Source: Brucella sp. BE17
GTDB lineage: Bacteria; Pseudomonadota; Alphaproteobacteria; Rhizobiales; Rhizobiaceae
DNA: 64,000 bases
Direction: 5' to 3'
NCBI RefSeq assembly: GCF_039545455.1
Contig: NZ_CP154468.1
Span: 744,001-808,000 of the forward strand
Part shown: one piece after another, positions 18,459 through 27,319 of the stretch
Layout: each line of letters starts with the position of its first letter
How positions within the stretch are numbered: position 1 is the stretch's first letter
Position numbers and translations under genes: made by a program
Notes under the pieces: model-generated
What the model saw: only the letters and a program-made list of their open reading frames with translations
The model's database searches: none
What the model was told of the DNA's origin: nothing

Positions 18459-20294
18459 ATGGTTGCAACCGGTGGAAGTCTCTACCTTCAGTCCCTGATG
18501 ATCCTGGGCGGTGCCATCATTGCTGCGCCGTTGTTCAAGCGTCTGGGGCTAGGCACTATTCTCGGCTATCTTGCAGCAGGTATCACCATTGGGCCGATTG
18601 CGCGCCTTATCGCCGATGGGGAAGAATTCCTGCATTTCTCGGAACTTGGCGTGGTGTTTCTGCTCTTTATCATCGGCCTTGAACTCAAGCCCTCGCGGCT
18701 CTGGTCTTTGCGCCATGCGATTTTTGGCCTTGGGGCGGCGCAGGTGCTTTTGTGCGGCGCAGCGCTCAGCGCGCTCGGCATTTATCTCGCCGGGCTCAGC
18801 CCTGAAGCAGCGATCATCGTCGGTTTCGGACTAGCGCTGTCCTCCACGGCTTTTGCCATGCAAACACTGGAAGACCGTGCTGAGACCAACCAGAAGCATG
18901 GGCAAAGGGCCTTTTCTATCCTGCTGTTTCAGGATCTCGCCATCGTACCCATATTGGCGATCATTCCCGCTTTGTCGCCGCATCAACCGTCGCAGGTCAG
19001 CGCCGGTTTCCATATGGTGATGGCAATCGCCGCCATCGCGGCACTCGTCGTCGCCGGGCGTTATCTGATCAATCCAATGTTTCGCATTATCGCCAACACC
19101 GGCGCGCGTGAGGTCATGATCGCAGCCGCCCTTTTCGTTGTACTTGGCTCGGCAAGTCTTTTGCAGGCGGCGGGTCTGTCGATGGCGATGGGTGCATTCA
19201 TTGCTGGCGTTCTTTTGGCCGAATCCTCATACCGACATGAGCTTGAGGCCGATATCGAACCGTTTCGTGGCATTTTTCTCGGCCTCTTTTTCGTTGCGGT
19301 GGGGCTTTCGCTCAATCTTGCTGTTATCCTGCAATACTGGAAGACTATTCTTCTGGCAGTGCCTTTCTTCATGGCAGCCAAAATCATCATCATCTATCTT
19401 CTCTGCCGTATCTTCCGCTCAAACCATAATGATGCGGTGCGTGTCGCCTTTCTGCTGCCACAGGGCGGTGAATTTGCTTTCGTGCTGTTTTCAGCCGCAT
19501 CCGCTGCTGCAGTCATATCGAGCGCGCTTGGTTCGGAGCTTGTCGCCGCCGTCACCGTTTCCATGGCTTTGACGCCGCTTTCGGTGGCGCTGGGTTCTAA
19601 ACTTCTCATCAAGGACAAGGTCGATGACACGATGGATGAGAATTTCGAGGGTGCAGGCGCCGACGTGCTGATGATCGGCTTTTCGCGTTATGGCCAGATC
19701 GCATCACAGATCCTGCTTGCCGGCGGCATTGATGTGACCGTGATCGATAATTCGCCCAATCGGGTTCGCGCGGCGGGCAAGTTCGGTTTTCGCATTTATT
19801 TTGGCGATGGCACCCGTAAAGACGTTCTGGAAGCTGCAGGCATCCGCAAAGCCAAGATCGTTGCCATCTGCACGCATAAGAAGGAAATCACCAATCGTAT
19901 CGTCAATCTGATCCAGTCCGATTATCCCGATGTGCGGCTTTATGTGCGCTCATATGACCGTGAACATACTTTGCAGTTGCGCGCGCAAGGCGTGGAATAT
20001 GAACTGCGTGAGACCTTCGAATCAGGTCTGTTGTTCGGACAACGCGCGCTGGAAAGTCTTGGTCTCGCAGAATCCGATGCCTATGCTATTCGAGAGGATG
20101 TACGTCAGCGCGACGAGGACCGTCTACATGTGCAGGCATCCGAAGGCATCCTGGCCGGACGCCACCTTTTGTTCAACAAGCCGGTGACGCCGGAACCTCT
20201 GGTCAAACCTTCGCGCGAAGGACAGCGCATCGATAAAGCAGGCGATGCGTCAGCACCTTTGGTCGAGAATGCCATAGACGAAGCTGCCCAATAA
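18459..20294 (+). CDS. Cation:proton antiporter, CPA2/KefB-KefC type with NAD-binding domain
   Basis: A 611-residue inner-membrane protein. Residues ~5-385 form about 12 transmembrane helices (Na_H_exchanger fold) with GTILGYLAAGITIGP and the helix VGFGLALSSTAFAMQTL. Residues ~400-520 are a TrkA-N/RCK domain with VLMIGFSRYGQIASQILLAGG binding a nucleotide. The C-terminal ~70 residues are polar. By analogy with KefB/KefC it would exchange K+ or Na+ for H+, perhaps gated by glutathione adducts or nucleotides; the ion is not determinable. Its promoter lies in the 200-bp gap divergent from pmbA. The patatin-like gene ends convergently 6 bp after its stop. Confidence 0.88.
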   Translation: MVATGGSLYLQSLMILGGAIIAAPLFKRLGLGTILGYLAAGITIGPIARLIADGEEFLHFSELGVVFLLFIIGLELKPSRLWSLRHAIFGLGAAQVLLCGAALSALGIYLAGLSPEAAIIVGFGLALSSTAFAMQTLEDRAETNQKHGQRAFSILLFQDLAIVPILAIIPALSPHQPSQVSAGFHMVMAIAAIAALVVAGRYLINPMFRIIANTGAREVMIAAALFVVLGSASLLQAAGLSMAMGAFIAGVLLAESSYRHELEADIEPFRGIFLGLFFVAVGLSLNLAVILQYWKTILLAVPFFMAAKIIIIYLLCRIFRSNHNDAVRVAFLLPQGGEFAFVLFSAASAAAVISSALGSELVAAVTVSMALTPLSVALGSKLLIKDKVDDTMDENFEGAGADVLMIGFSRYGQIASQILLAGGIDVTVIDNSPNRVRAAGKFGFRIYFGDGTRKDVLEAAGIRKAKIVAICTHKKEITNRIVNLIQSDYPDVRLYVRSYDREHTLQLRAQGVEYELRETFESGLLFGQRALESLGLAESDAYAIREDVRQRDEDRLHVQASEGILAGRHLLFNKPVTPEPLVKPSREGQRIDKAGDASAPLVENAIDEAAQ

Positions 20295-20300
20295 TATACT

Positions 20301-21152
20301 TCAGGATAATGTCGGCAGATTATTACCTTCGAGGCTGCGTTCGATGGCATATTTCAGCTCATCACGCACATGGGCGCTTTGGGTCAATATCTGCTCGAAC
20401 TTCAGGAAATCGAGCAAGCCGATCCGGCTGACATCCGGCCTGAGAAAAATATGCGGCGGTCGAAGGCGAAATTTGTTATCGATAATAGCACACATGGTGA
20501 GCTGGTTCGCGCCCATGACGGCCTCGAATGTGGTGGGCATATGATCGTCGCCTCCGACAGGCGCGCCAACCACGTCGATACCGATGACGAGGTCGGCATG
20601 ATCGAACAGCAAATCAAACGGCACCGGATTGAACAGCCCGCCATCAACCAGAATACGCCCGTTGCGGCGCACCGGTGCAAAGACCGGCGGAATGGCGCAG
20701 GATGCTGCAATGGCAGAACGCAGATCGCCGTCGGTGATATGGACTTCTTTTGCCGCATGATAATCAGCAGCAGTGATGGTCATTGGAATTTTCAGCGCTT
20801 CGACGGTGGCAGGAAGCTCCGGCGGCAGAAAAACGTCGATGATTTTCTCGATATTGAACTGGCTGACGCGAAAGCCACCGGTCAAAAGCTCCACCCAGCG
20901 TTCGGGTCGGGTTTGCCAAACGCGCCGTGCCACTTCCGAGCGACGATTGAAAATTGCCCCCATATAGGCGCGAATTTCCTTGCCGCTCATGCCATTTGCG
21001 ACGCCGGACCCAACGATAGAGCCGATTGATGATCCGGCAATGGCCACTGGCTTGAGACCCAGTTCGTCCAGCACCTCGACAACGTGAATATGCGCAATGC
21101 CACGCGCACCGCCGCCGCCGAAAGCGACTGCGATACGTGGTGATGATGGCAT
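20301..21152 (-). CDS. Patatin-like phospholipase family protein
   Basis: A 283-residue cytosolic RssA/YlbK-like serine acyl hydrolase. The oxyanion loop GGGGARG is at residues ~11-17, the nucleophile elbow GSSIG near 37-41, and the catalytic dyad Asp in DGGLFNPVP near 175. No signal peptide or outer-membrane barrel is present, so it is not a two-partner secreted patatin. The ATG at 21152 begins directly before the first strand; the longer frame to 21221 would overlap the upstream M16 gene. It follows the M16 pair by 22 bp and is probably the last gene of that transcript. Confidence 0.87.
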   Translation of the reverse strand: MPSSPRIAVAFGGGGARGIAHIHVVEVLDELGLKPVAIAGSSIGSIVGSGVANGMSGKEIRAYMGAIFNRRSEVARRVWQTRPERWVELLTGGFRVSQFNIEKIIDVFLPPELPATVEALKIPMTITAADYHAAKEVHITDGDLRSAIAASCAIPPVFAPVRRNGRILVDGGLFNPVPFDLLFDHADLVIGIDVVGAPVGGDDHMPTTFEAVMGANQLTMCAIIDNKFRLRPPHIFLRPDVSRIGLLDFLKFEQILTQSAHVRDELKYAIERSLEGNNLPTLS

Positions 21153-21174
21153 TACGTCCTTCAAACTTCGCTCC

Positions 21175-22545
21175 CTAGCTTTTGGCCGGGCCGAAAACCA
21201 AAATTGCCGGTTCGGCCTCAAGCAGTTTTTTGGCGACTGCCTTGACCTGATCGATCGTTACGGAAACGATCAGCTCAGAACGCTTGTCGATATAATCGCG
21301 CGGCAATTCGGCCTCCTGTAATCCGACAAGCGTCGAAGCAATGGCGGCTGACGAATCGAGATTGTTGACTGCATAAGACCCTTTGAGGAAGCTCTTTGCG
21401 GCGGCAAGTTCGGCCTCGGTCGGTCCGTCGTTTGCCATTGCGGCTACCTGCTCACGGATGATCTTGAGCGAGTCCTGCGCCTTGTCCGGGCGGGTTGCCG
21501 TGGAAATGGTCAAAGCTGAAACGTGATCGCGCAACACCATCGAGGACGAGACCGAATAGGCAAGCCCGCGTTTCTCGCGCACTTCCGCATAAAGGCGCGA
21601 TGTGAACCCGCCACCCAGAATATGGTTCATCAGATAGGCGGCAAAAAAACCGGGGTCCTTGCGTGGCAATGCAGGATAAACAAAGGCAATCGCTGTCTGC
21701 GGCACATCGAAGTTGAGGCTCGTCGTGGTTCCCAGCGCAAGCTTGGCATCGGGAACGGGAACCAGCTCGGCTGAGGCAGGCAGATCGCCAAAAACCTTGT
21801 CGAGAAGAGTGCCGAGGTCTTTCGCGTTTATTGCACCAACAACACCAACAGTTAGCCGGTCACGCGCAAAATTCTTGCGATGGAATGTGGCGAGATCGTC
21901 GCGCTCGATGGTTTTGAGCGACTTTACGGTCCCGTCATCGGGACGTGCATAAGGGTGGTTGCCGTAAAGCACTTCGGCAAAGCGACGCGACGCGATGGTG
22001 GAGGGGTTGCGCTGCGACGCCTCGATACCGGCGACGACCTGCGCCCGGATGCGATCAATTGCATTTTGATCAAAACGCGGCTTGTTGACGGCGAGCGAGA
22101 CCAGATCGGTCACCGAATCGCGATTTTCGGACAGCATGCGCACGGAACCAGAAACCGAATCCTGCGACGCAGAAAAACTCATTTCCGCGCCGAGATTATC
22201 GATGCGTTCCTGAAATACATCGGAATTGAGATCGCCAGCACCTTCATCGAAAAGGCCAGTCATTAGATTGGCAAGCCCCTCCTTGCCCGTGGGATCCTGC
22301 GAAGCGCCGCCCTTGAAAGAGAATTGCATGGAGACCAACGGCACGGAGCTATCTTCCACCAGCCAGGCACGGATGCCCTTTGATGAGACCACTTCTTGTA
22401 TATCGATAGCGCGCGCTGGTAACGCGCAGACCATCAACAAAGTAAAAGCGGCGACGAACGTAGCGGCAAACTCGCGGGCGTGGCGCAGACGGAAATTACC
22501 CCTGAAGAAGGATAGGAAGAAAGTCGGCATAAAATTGTTACTCAC
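21175..22545 (-). CDS. M16 peptidase-like protein without the zinc motif, exported
   Basis: A 456-residue pitrilysin/insulinase-fold protein with a long signal sequence (hydrophobic residues ~27-46, cleavage after ARA). In the position of the zinc site it reads GLANLMTGLFDEGAG, with no HxxEH, so it should be a catalytically inactive partner. It keeps the substrate-binding block GGGFTSRLYAEVREKRGLAYSV (~295-316) typical of the regulatory beta subunit. It starts at a GTG that overlaps the stop of the zinc-containing M16 gene by 4 bp (22542-22545), so the two are made together and likely form a periplasmic heterodimer. Confidence 0.88.
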   Translation of the reverse strand: MSNNFMPTFFLSFFRGNFRLRHAREFAATFVAAFTLLMVCALPARAIDIQEVVSSKGIRAWLVEDSSVPLVSMQFSFKGGASQDPTGKEGLANLMTGLFDEGAGDLNSDVFQERIDNLGAEMSFSASQDSVSGSVRMLSENRDSVTDLVSLAVNKPRFDQNAIDRIRAQVVAGIEASQRNPSTIASRRFAEVLYGNHPYARPDDGTVKSLKTIERDDLATFHRKNFARDRLTVGVVGAINAKDLGTLLDKVFGDLPASAELVPVPDAKLALGTTTSLNFDVPQTAIAFVYPALPRKDPGFFAAYLMNHILGGGFTSRLYAEVREKRGLAYSVSSSMVLRDHVSALTISTATRPDKAQDSLKIIREQVAAMANDGPTEAELAAAKSFLKGSYAVNNLDSSAAIASTLVGLQEAELPRDYIDKRSELIVSVTIDQVKAVAKKLLEAEPAILVFGPAKS

Positions 22546-24083
22546 TGGACGGCTCCTCCCGAATTTTCATTATTCGCACCCTGTGCATCCGGATCGGCCT
22601 GATCTTGCGGCTTGGCGTTTTCCGGTTCGGCGTTGGGTGGCAGGAGATAACTCGTCACCGACTGATCCTTGACGAGATAGCGCGCTGCGGCATCCTTGAC
22701 TTGGTCTGTGGTTACGGACTTAATCAGGTCCGGCCATTTCTGGATGTCCTCAACGCTCTGCCCGACCGACAACGTGGATCCGTAAATACGCGCCATCCCG
22801 GTCTGGCTGTCACGCGCAAAAATGACGGCCTTCAAAAAGCGGTTGCGCGCCTGATCGAGTTCGGTTTGTGTAACACCATCCTTGACGATTTTCGCCACTT
22901 CCGCCTCGACTGCTTTTTCTACATCTGCAAGCGTTGCACCATCACGCGGGGCGCCATAGACGGAAAACGTACCGTCATCGAGCGCGTCTCCGCCATAATT
23001 GGCACCCGCATTGGCAGCAATGCCACGCTTGACGATCAGTTCCTGATAAAGACGCGAGCGCAAACCACCGCCAAGAATTTCGCCCAGCAGATCCAGTGCC
23101 GCCGCATCGTCCGGCTTCACATCGGGAAAACGCTTTTCATTGGCATAAGACGGCACCAGCCATGAAATACGGAAAGACGGCGTGCTGATACGCTCATCAT
23201 GAAGCGTAACGACGCGCGCCGCATGTTTTTTAGGCTCTTGCGGACGTTCACGGGGGCCAACTTCGGCACGCTTGGGGACACGCCCCCAAGTTTTCATGGA
23301 AAGCTCGCGTACGCGCTCAGGCGTCACATCGCCTGCAATCACGAGTGTGGCATTGTTCGGCGTGTAATACTGCTGATAGAAATCGATGGCGTTCTTGAGA
23401 CTGAGCTTCTCCATTTCCTGCTGCCAACCGATGACGGGCTTGCGATAGGGATGATTATAGAAAAGCACGGCATCGGAATTTTCCATGAGCATGGCAGCAG
23501 GTGTCGAATCGACACGCATGCGCCGCTCTTCCAATATGACCTGACGCTCGGTCGTTACCGCTTCCTCGTTCAGAATCAGATGCTGCATCCGGTCGGATTC
23601 GAAATCCATGATCATTTCCAGCGCTTCGGGCGAGACGCGCTGATAATAAGCGGTATAGTCATAAGAGGTGAATGCGTTTTCCTGCCCGCCAATCGACGCT
23701 ACCTTACCGGAAAACTCGCCTGCCGGATGGTTCTTCGTGCCCTTGAACATCAGATGCTCGAGGAAATGCGCTATGCCCGAAACGCCGGGCGCTTCATCAG
23801 CCGAGCCAACGTGATACCAGACCATCTGGGTGACGACCGGCGCACGGTGATCAGGGATGACCACGACCTTCAAACCATTGTCGAGCGTGAAACTGCTGAT
23901 ACCGTCAGACTGGGTGATATCGGGAAGCTGTGTGTCGGAAGCCTGCCCCTCAGGCTTGCTTTGTTGCTGGGCGGCGGGTTCTTCCGACTGCGCCCAGACG
24001 GTTCCTGTGCCAATCGGCAGAGCGAGAGTGAAACCCAGGGCAGTCGACAGCAACAGGCGCCGCAGTGAGGTGTTCTTCGCCAA
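22542..24083 (-). CDS. Zinc-dependent M16 peptidase, exported catalytic subunit
   Basis: A 513-residue periplasmic metalloprotease of the pitrilysin family. The signal peptide ends near VWAQ (residues ~1-31). The inverted zinc motif is present as HFLEHLMFKGT (~105-115) with the distal Glu in NEEAVTTERQVILEERRM about 75 residues on. The C-terminal domain carries GGGLRSRLYQELIVKRGIA. The last ~35 residues are Pro/Gln/Asn-rich. No ATG is available: the TTG at 24083 has GGAGA at about 7 nt. Substrates (misfolded or signal-peptide fragments) are not determinable. Confidence 0.9.
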   Translation of the reverse strand: MAKNTSLRRLLLSTALGFTLALPIGTGTVWAQSEEPAAQQQSKPEGQASDTQLPDITQSDGISSFTLDNGLKVVVIPDHRAPVVTQMVWYHVGSADEAPGVSGIAHFLEHLMFKGTKNHPAGEFSGKVASIGGQENAFTSYDYTAYYQRVSPEALEMIMDFESDRMQHLILNEEAVTTERQVILEERRMRVDSTPAAMLMENSDAVLFYNHPYRKPVIGWQQEMEKLSLKNAIDFYQQYYTPNNATLVIAGDVTPERVRELSMKTWGRVPKRAEVGPRERPQEPKKHAARVVTLHDERISTPSFRISWLVPSYANEKRFPDVKPDDAAALDLLGEILGGGLRSRLYQELIVKRGIAANAGANYGGDALDDGTFSVYGAPRDGATLADVEKAVEAEVAKIVKDGVTQTELDQARNRFLKAVIFARDSQTGMARIYGSTLSVGQSVEDIQKWPDLIKSVTTDQVKDAAARYLVKDQSVTSYLLPPNAEPENAKPQDQADPDAQGANNENSGGAVQ

Positions 24084-24138
24084 GCGACATCTCCAATAGG
24101 TTTACCCGGAGAGACCGGGTGATATGCTTCAGTTCAGA

Positions 24139-24723
24139 TCAGGCGCCAGATTGCAGCTGGATCAACCGGATGATCGTGTCGCCATAATTGCGTTCTTCAG
24201 TGACCACGAATCGCCCATCAAGATTAAGGGGCGCGTCCGCGACCTCTTCAAGCACTAAAAGTGCGTCAGGATTAAGCCATCCTCCGTCAAGCACCGACAA
24301 CAGCGCCTTTTCACCCAGGCCTCGCCCGTAAGGCGGATCGGCAAAGATGAGATCGAATGGCTCCATGGTGCCTACAATGCCAAGCGCACAGGCGTCACGG
24401 CGCAGGATTTTGCTGTGGCCCTGCAAGCCGAAGGCTTCGATATTCTGGCGCAGAAGCCCCCGGCCTTCTGCCGATTCCTCGACAAAAGTGGCAAACCGCG
24501 CACCGCGAGATAAAGCCTCAAGCCCAAGCGCCCCGGTGCCGGCAAAAAGATCGAGCACGCGGGCACCCTCTACCTTGTCAGGAAAGCCGTGCGCGAGAAT
24601 ATTGAACAAGCTCTCGCGCGTACGGTCCGTGGTAGGGCGGATGGCGTTTGTGGCTGGCGTTACAAGGGGACGCCCGCGCAGCCTACCGCCGACGATCCGC
24701 ACCGCTGCCTCCTGGTCTGCCAT
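24139..24723 (-). CDS. rsmD: 16S rRNA (guanine(966)-N(2))-methyltransferase
   Basis: A ~195-residue SAM-dependent methyltransferase that modifies G966 of 16S rRNA. It shows RIVGGRLRGRPLVTP at the start, the SAM motif VLDLFAGTGALGLEALSRGA (residues ~51-70) and the catalytic DPPYGRGLGEKAL near 135, typical for N2-guanine methylases. The start is uncertain: the ATG at 24723 or the GTG at 24702, which gives the canonical N-terminus. Both lie inside the end of rluB (stop at 24683), an overlap of 20-41 bp in another frame. The open frame continues upstream to 24903 only because it shadows the biased rluB tail. Confidence 0.9.
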   Translation of the reverse strand: MADQEAAVRIVGGRLRGRPLVTPATNAIRPTTDRTRESLFNILAHGFPDKVEGARVLDLFAGTGALGLEALSRGARFATFVEESAEGRGLLRQNIEAFGLQGHSKILRRDACALGIVGTMEPFDLIFADPPYGRGLGEKALLSVLDGGWLNPDALLVLEEVADAPLNLDGRFVVTEERNYGDTIIRLIQLQSGA

Positions 24724-26428
24724 TCGGCTTGCCGTTACCAGAACCGCCGCTGCCTGATTTACCATCTGGCCGTCCACCCGATTTACCGGTTGGTTTTCCG
24801 CCGGGTCTTCCATCAGGCTTACCGCCACCTGGCCTGCGTGGAGCGTCACTGCGGGAGGTCGAGCGCGTATCGCGATCCGAACCGCCGAAACGACCCTCCC
24901 CACGTGGTCCTACAGGCTTATCCGGACGATCCGACCGCCGGCCATCGAAACCACCGTGCGGACGGTTATTGGAACGCTCACCTGAAGCGCCATCGCGCAA
25001 TTCCGCACGCTCACGCTTTCCCGGACGGCGCTCCTTGCGGTCGTCCTCACGTCGATCATCGCGCTTGCCAGTCCCGTCAAAGCGAGGCCCGTGCGAAGGC
25101 TTCCCCTGTGGACGGGGACGATCCTTGTCGAAACGACCTTCGCCGCGTGGACCGCGACGCTCATCATTATCGTCTCGCCTTGGTCGCTCGTCGTCGTCGC
25201 GGCGCGGGCGCATCTGGAGATCACCGCTGAATTTAGCAGCACGATGCGGAACCTGATGCTCGACGCGCGCAGGCTTCGCTGCCGCTTTCTCGCCTTTTGG
25301 ACGTGCGCCGGGCGCCATCCAGACATTAGCATTGCCGCGACGGCGCGGCTCTACCTTTTCGGTCTTGTCTTCACGCGGCTTGCGACGTTCGCCCTGACTG
25401 GAAATCCATTCGCGCTCGCGTGGAGCACGGCGGCGATCACCTTCAGGCTCCACCCTGCTCTGGTCCAGCTCGCGGCCCGTGCTACCTTTGACCACGGCAT
25501 TGGAAAATTCATTATGGATCGGTGCGTCAAAATCGGCACCGGAATCCTCGATCAGCTTGTCGCCAAGCTGATCGCGCAAGATACGTCCCCTGATCTCGCG
25601 CACAGCGCCTTCCTCGAGATCGCCAAGCTGGAAAGGCCCAAAGGAAACACGGATCAGGCGACCAACCGTCAGGCCGAGCGCGCCCAGAATATTCTTCACT
25701 TCGCGGTTCTTGCCTTCACGCAGCCCGATCGAAATCCAGACATTTGCACCCTGTTCCCGCTCCAGCGCCGCTTCCACGCTGCCATAGAACACGCCGTCAA
25801 CGGCAATGCCGTTCTTCAGCTCATCGAGCTGCGCCTGCGTGACCTTGCCATGCGCACGTACGCGGTAGCGGCGCAGCCAGCCGGTCGAGGGTAGTTCGAG
25901 AACGCGCGACAGGCCGCCATCATTGGTCAGGAGCAAAAGGCCTTCTGTATTGATGTCGAGGCGTCCGACCGAAAGCACGCGTGGCATTTCGGCAGGCAGC
26001 GCCTCGAAAACCGTTGCCCGGCCTTCAGGGTCGCGATTGGTGGTCACCAGACCCGCAGGTTTGTGATAAAGCCATAGCCGAGTACGCTCGGCAGGTTTTA
26101 GAGGCTTGCCGTCCACGGTGATCATGTCGGTACGCTTGACGTTCACGGCTGGGCTTTCCAGCACCTTGCCGTTGAGCGCAATACGCCCAGCTGCAATCAT
26201 GGTTTCCGCTTCGCGACGTGATGCAATGCCCGCCCGCGCAAGGCGCTTGGCGATACGCTCGCTGCCGTCATCGTCGGCTTGTGCGTCGCGCGCGGGCCGC
26301 TTGCGGTCATCCGCATTGCGTGACACATCGCGGCCATCACCCTCGCGGCGGCGACTGGTACGGTCATCTGCCTGCCGGTTACGGCTCTGGGGGCGTTTTC
26401 CGCCCTTGTCGTCGTCTTCTGTGGTCAT
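24683..26428 (-). CDS. rluB: rRNA pseudouridine synthase RluB-type with long basic tail
   Basis: A 581-residue protein; RluB/RsuA enzymes are usually 240-300. Residues ~1-55 are charged and disordered. An S4 RNA-binding domain follows (ERIAKRLARAGIASRREAETMIAAGRIALNG, ~57-87), then the synthase domain with LYHKPAGLVTTNRDPEGR and the catalytic Asp in GRLDINTEGLLLLTNDGGL (~157-175). From ~300 to 581 it is an Arg/Gly/Asp/Pro/Lys-rich low-complexity region with RxDDR- and RPGGKP-type repeats, probably RNA-binding. Such tails are common in Rhizobiales RluB. Its 3' end overlaps rsmD, so both rRNA-modifying enzymes are co-expressed. Confidence 0.92.
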   Translation of the reverse strand: MTTEDDDKGGKRPQSRNRQADDRTSRRREGDGRDVSRNADDRKRPARDAQADDDGSERIAKRLARAGIASRREAETMIAAGRIALNGKVLESPAVNVKRTDMITVDGKPLKPAERTRLWLYHKPAGLVTTNRDPEGRATVFEALPAEMPRVLSVGRLDINTEGLLLLTNDGGLSRVLELPSTGWLRRYRVRAHGKVTQAQLDELKNGIAVDGVFYGSVEAALEREQGANVWISIGLREGKNREVKNILGALGLTVGRLIRVSFGPFQLGDLEEGAVREIRGRILRDQLGDKLIEDSGADFDAPIHNEFSNAVVKGSTGRELDQSRVEPEGDRRRAPREREWISSQGERRKPREDKTEKVEPRRRGNANVWMAPGARPKGEKAAAKPARVEHQVPHRAAKFSGDLQMRPRRDDDERPRRDDNDERRGPRGEGRFDKDRPRPQGKPSHGPRFDGTGKRDDRREDDRKERRPGKRERAELRDGASGERSNNRPHGGFDGRRSDRPDKPVGPRGEGRFGGSDRDTRSTSRSDAPRRPGGGKPDGRPGGKPTGKSGGRPDGKSGSGGSGNGKPNGRPGGSGADRRR

Positions 26429-26635
26429 TTGATAGTGGCCTTTTCAGCAGCGCTACCGCATCGTCTTGCACCCTGAAGCCGGGTAAAGGACAATCAGGCC
26501 CGGGCCGGAGCAGACCGGATCGGAAACGCCAAATAATTCTGTTCGCAAATCGATTTCGATTTCGAGAATTATGCAGTAACAAATCGCATGCTGGCTTGCG
26601 AGCAAAATTTGACCGAATGCATGAAATGGATGGTC

Positions 26636-27103
26636 ATGGCACGGATGTTCGAGATTGAAAATGCTGCAACGCCCATGGATGTGGCCCTCGAAGAAGCGCG
26701 GGCAGCAGCCACGCGCGGAGAGGTACCGATAGGCGCCGTCATCGTGCATGCGGGAAATATCATTGCGCGCAGTGGAAATCGCACGCGAGAACTCAATGAT
26801 GTGAGCGCACATGCGGAGTTGCTCGCAATCCGCGCGGCGGGCGAGGCACTCCAAGCGGAACGTTTGAACGACTGCGATCTCTACGTGACGCTTGAACCCT
26901 GCGCCATGTGCGCGGCAGCGATTTCCTTCGCGCGCATCCGACGGCTCTATTACGGTGCGTCCGACCCCAAAGGAGGCGGTGTGGAACATGGAGGACGCTT
27001 TTACACACAGCCTACATGCCATCATGTTCCTGAAGTCTATGGAGGATTCAGCGAAAGTGAAGCCCGGGAAATTCTCAAAAAATTCTTTCGCGAAAAGCGA
27101 TAG
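26636..27103 (+). CDS. tadA: tRNA-specific adenosine deaminase
   Basis: Deaminates A34 to inosine in tRNA-Arg(ACG); essential zinc enzyme. About 155 residues. The zinc motifs are HAELLAIRAAGEAL (His and catalytic Glu, ~57-70) and LEPCAMCAAAISFARI (two Cys ligands, ~87-102). The substrate-binding YYGASDPKGGGVEHGGRF follows. Several in-frame ATGs exist (26588, 26621, 26636, 26645); the first real secondary structure begins near MDVALEEARAAA, so I take 26636, without a clear ribosome site. It is divergent from rluB with about 200 bp between. The opposite strand carries a 190-codon open frame that is only its shadow. Confidence 0.93.
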   Translation: MARMFEIENAATPMDVALEEARAAATRGEVPIGAVIVHAGNIIARSGNRTRELNDVSAHAELLAIRAAGEALQAERLNDCDLYVTLEPCAMCAAAISFARIRRLYYGASDPKGGGVEHGGRFYTQPTCHHVPEVYGGFSESEAREILKKFFREKR

Positions 27104-27263
27104 CCCTTAGTTCAGTGCGAATTGATTAATCAGTACCATCTATCGTTGCTACAAAATATACGCCACATATTCTTAGCGAAATCGCACAGAATTGCCGAGG
27201 TAAAAACCAAGCGAATAAAACCGACGCGAGCCAAATGCTAGGCAGGACTATATGCAAACTAAA

Positions 27264-27295
27264 TAGCCGCATCCGGTGAACACAAGATGCGGCTA
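27264..27295. terminator. 10-bp hairpin between tadA and the lipoprotein gene
   Basis: TAGCCGCATC (27264-27273) pairs with GATGCGGCTA (27286-27295) around a 12-nt loop. The plus side is followed by AAAAAT and the minus side by TTTAGTTTG after one base, so it fits best as the terminator of the minus-strand lipoprotein gene ending at 27320, possibly bidirectional with tadA. Confidence 0.6.
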
Positions 27296-27319
27296 AAAAT
27301 GCGATATTATAAACTATGA

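Noticed and set aside
24724..24903. N-terminal extension of rsmD
   Set aside because: The extra codons overlap the biased rluB tail and show no conserved sequence; RsmD proteins begin at about RIVGGRLRGR.
25091..25894. 267-codon plus-strand ORF opposite rluB
   Set aside because: Low-complexity G+C-rich tail of rluB leaves all frames open; the true strand has S4 and synthase motifs.
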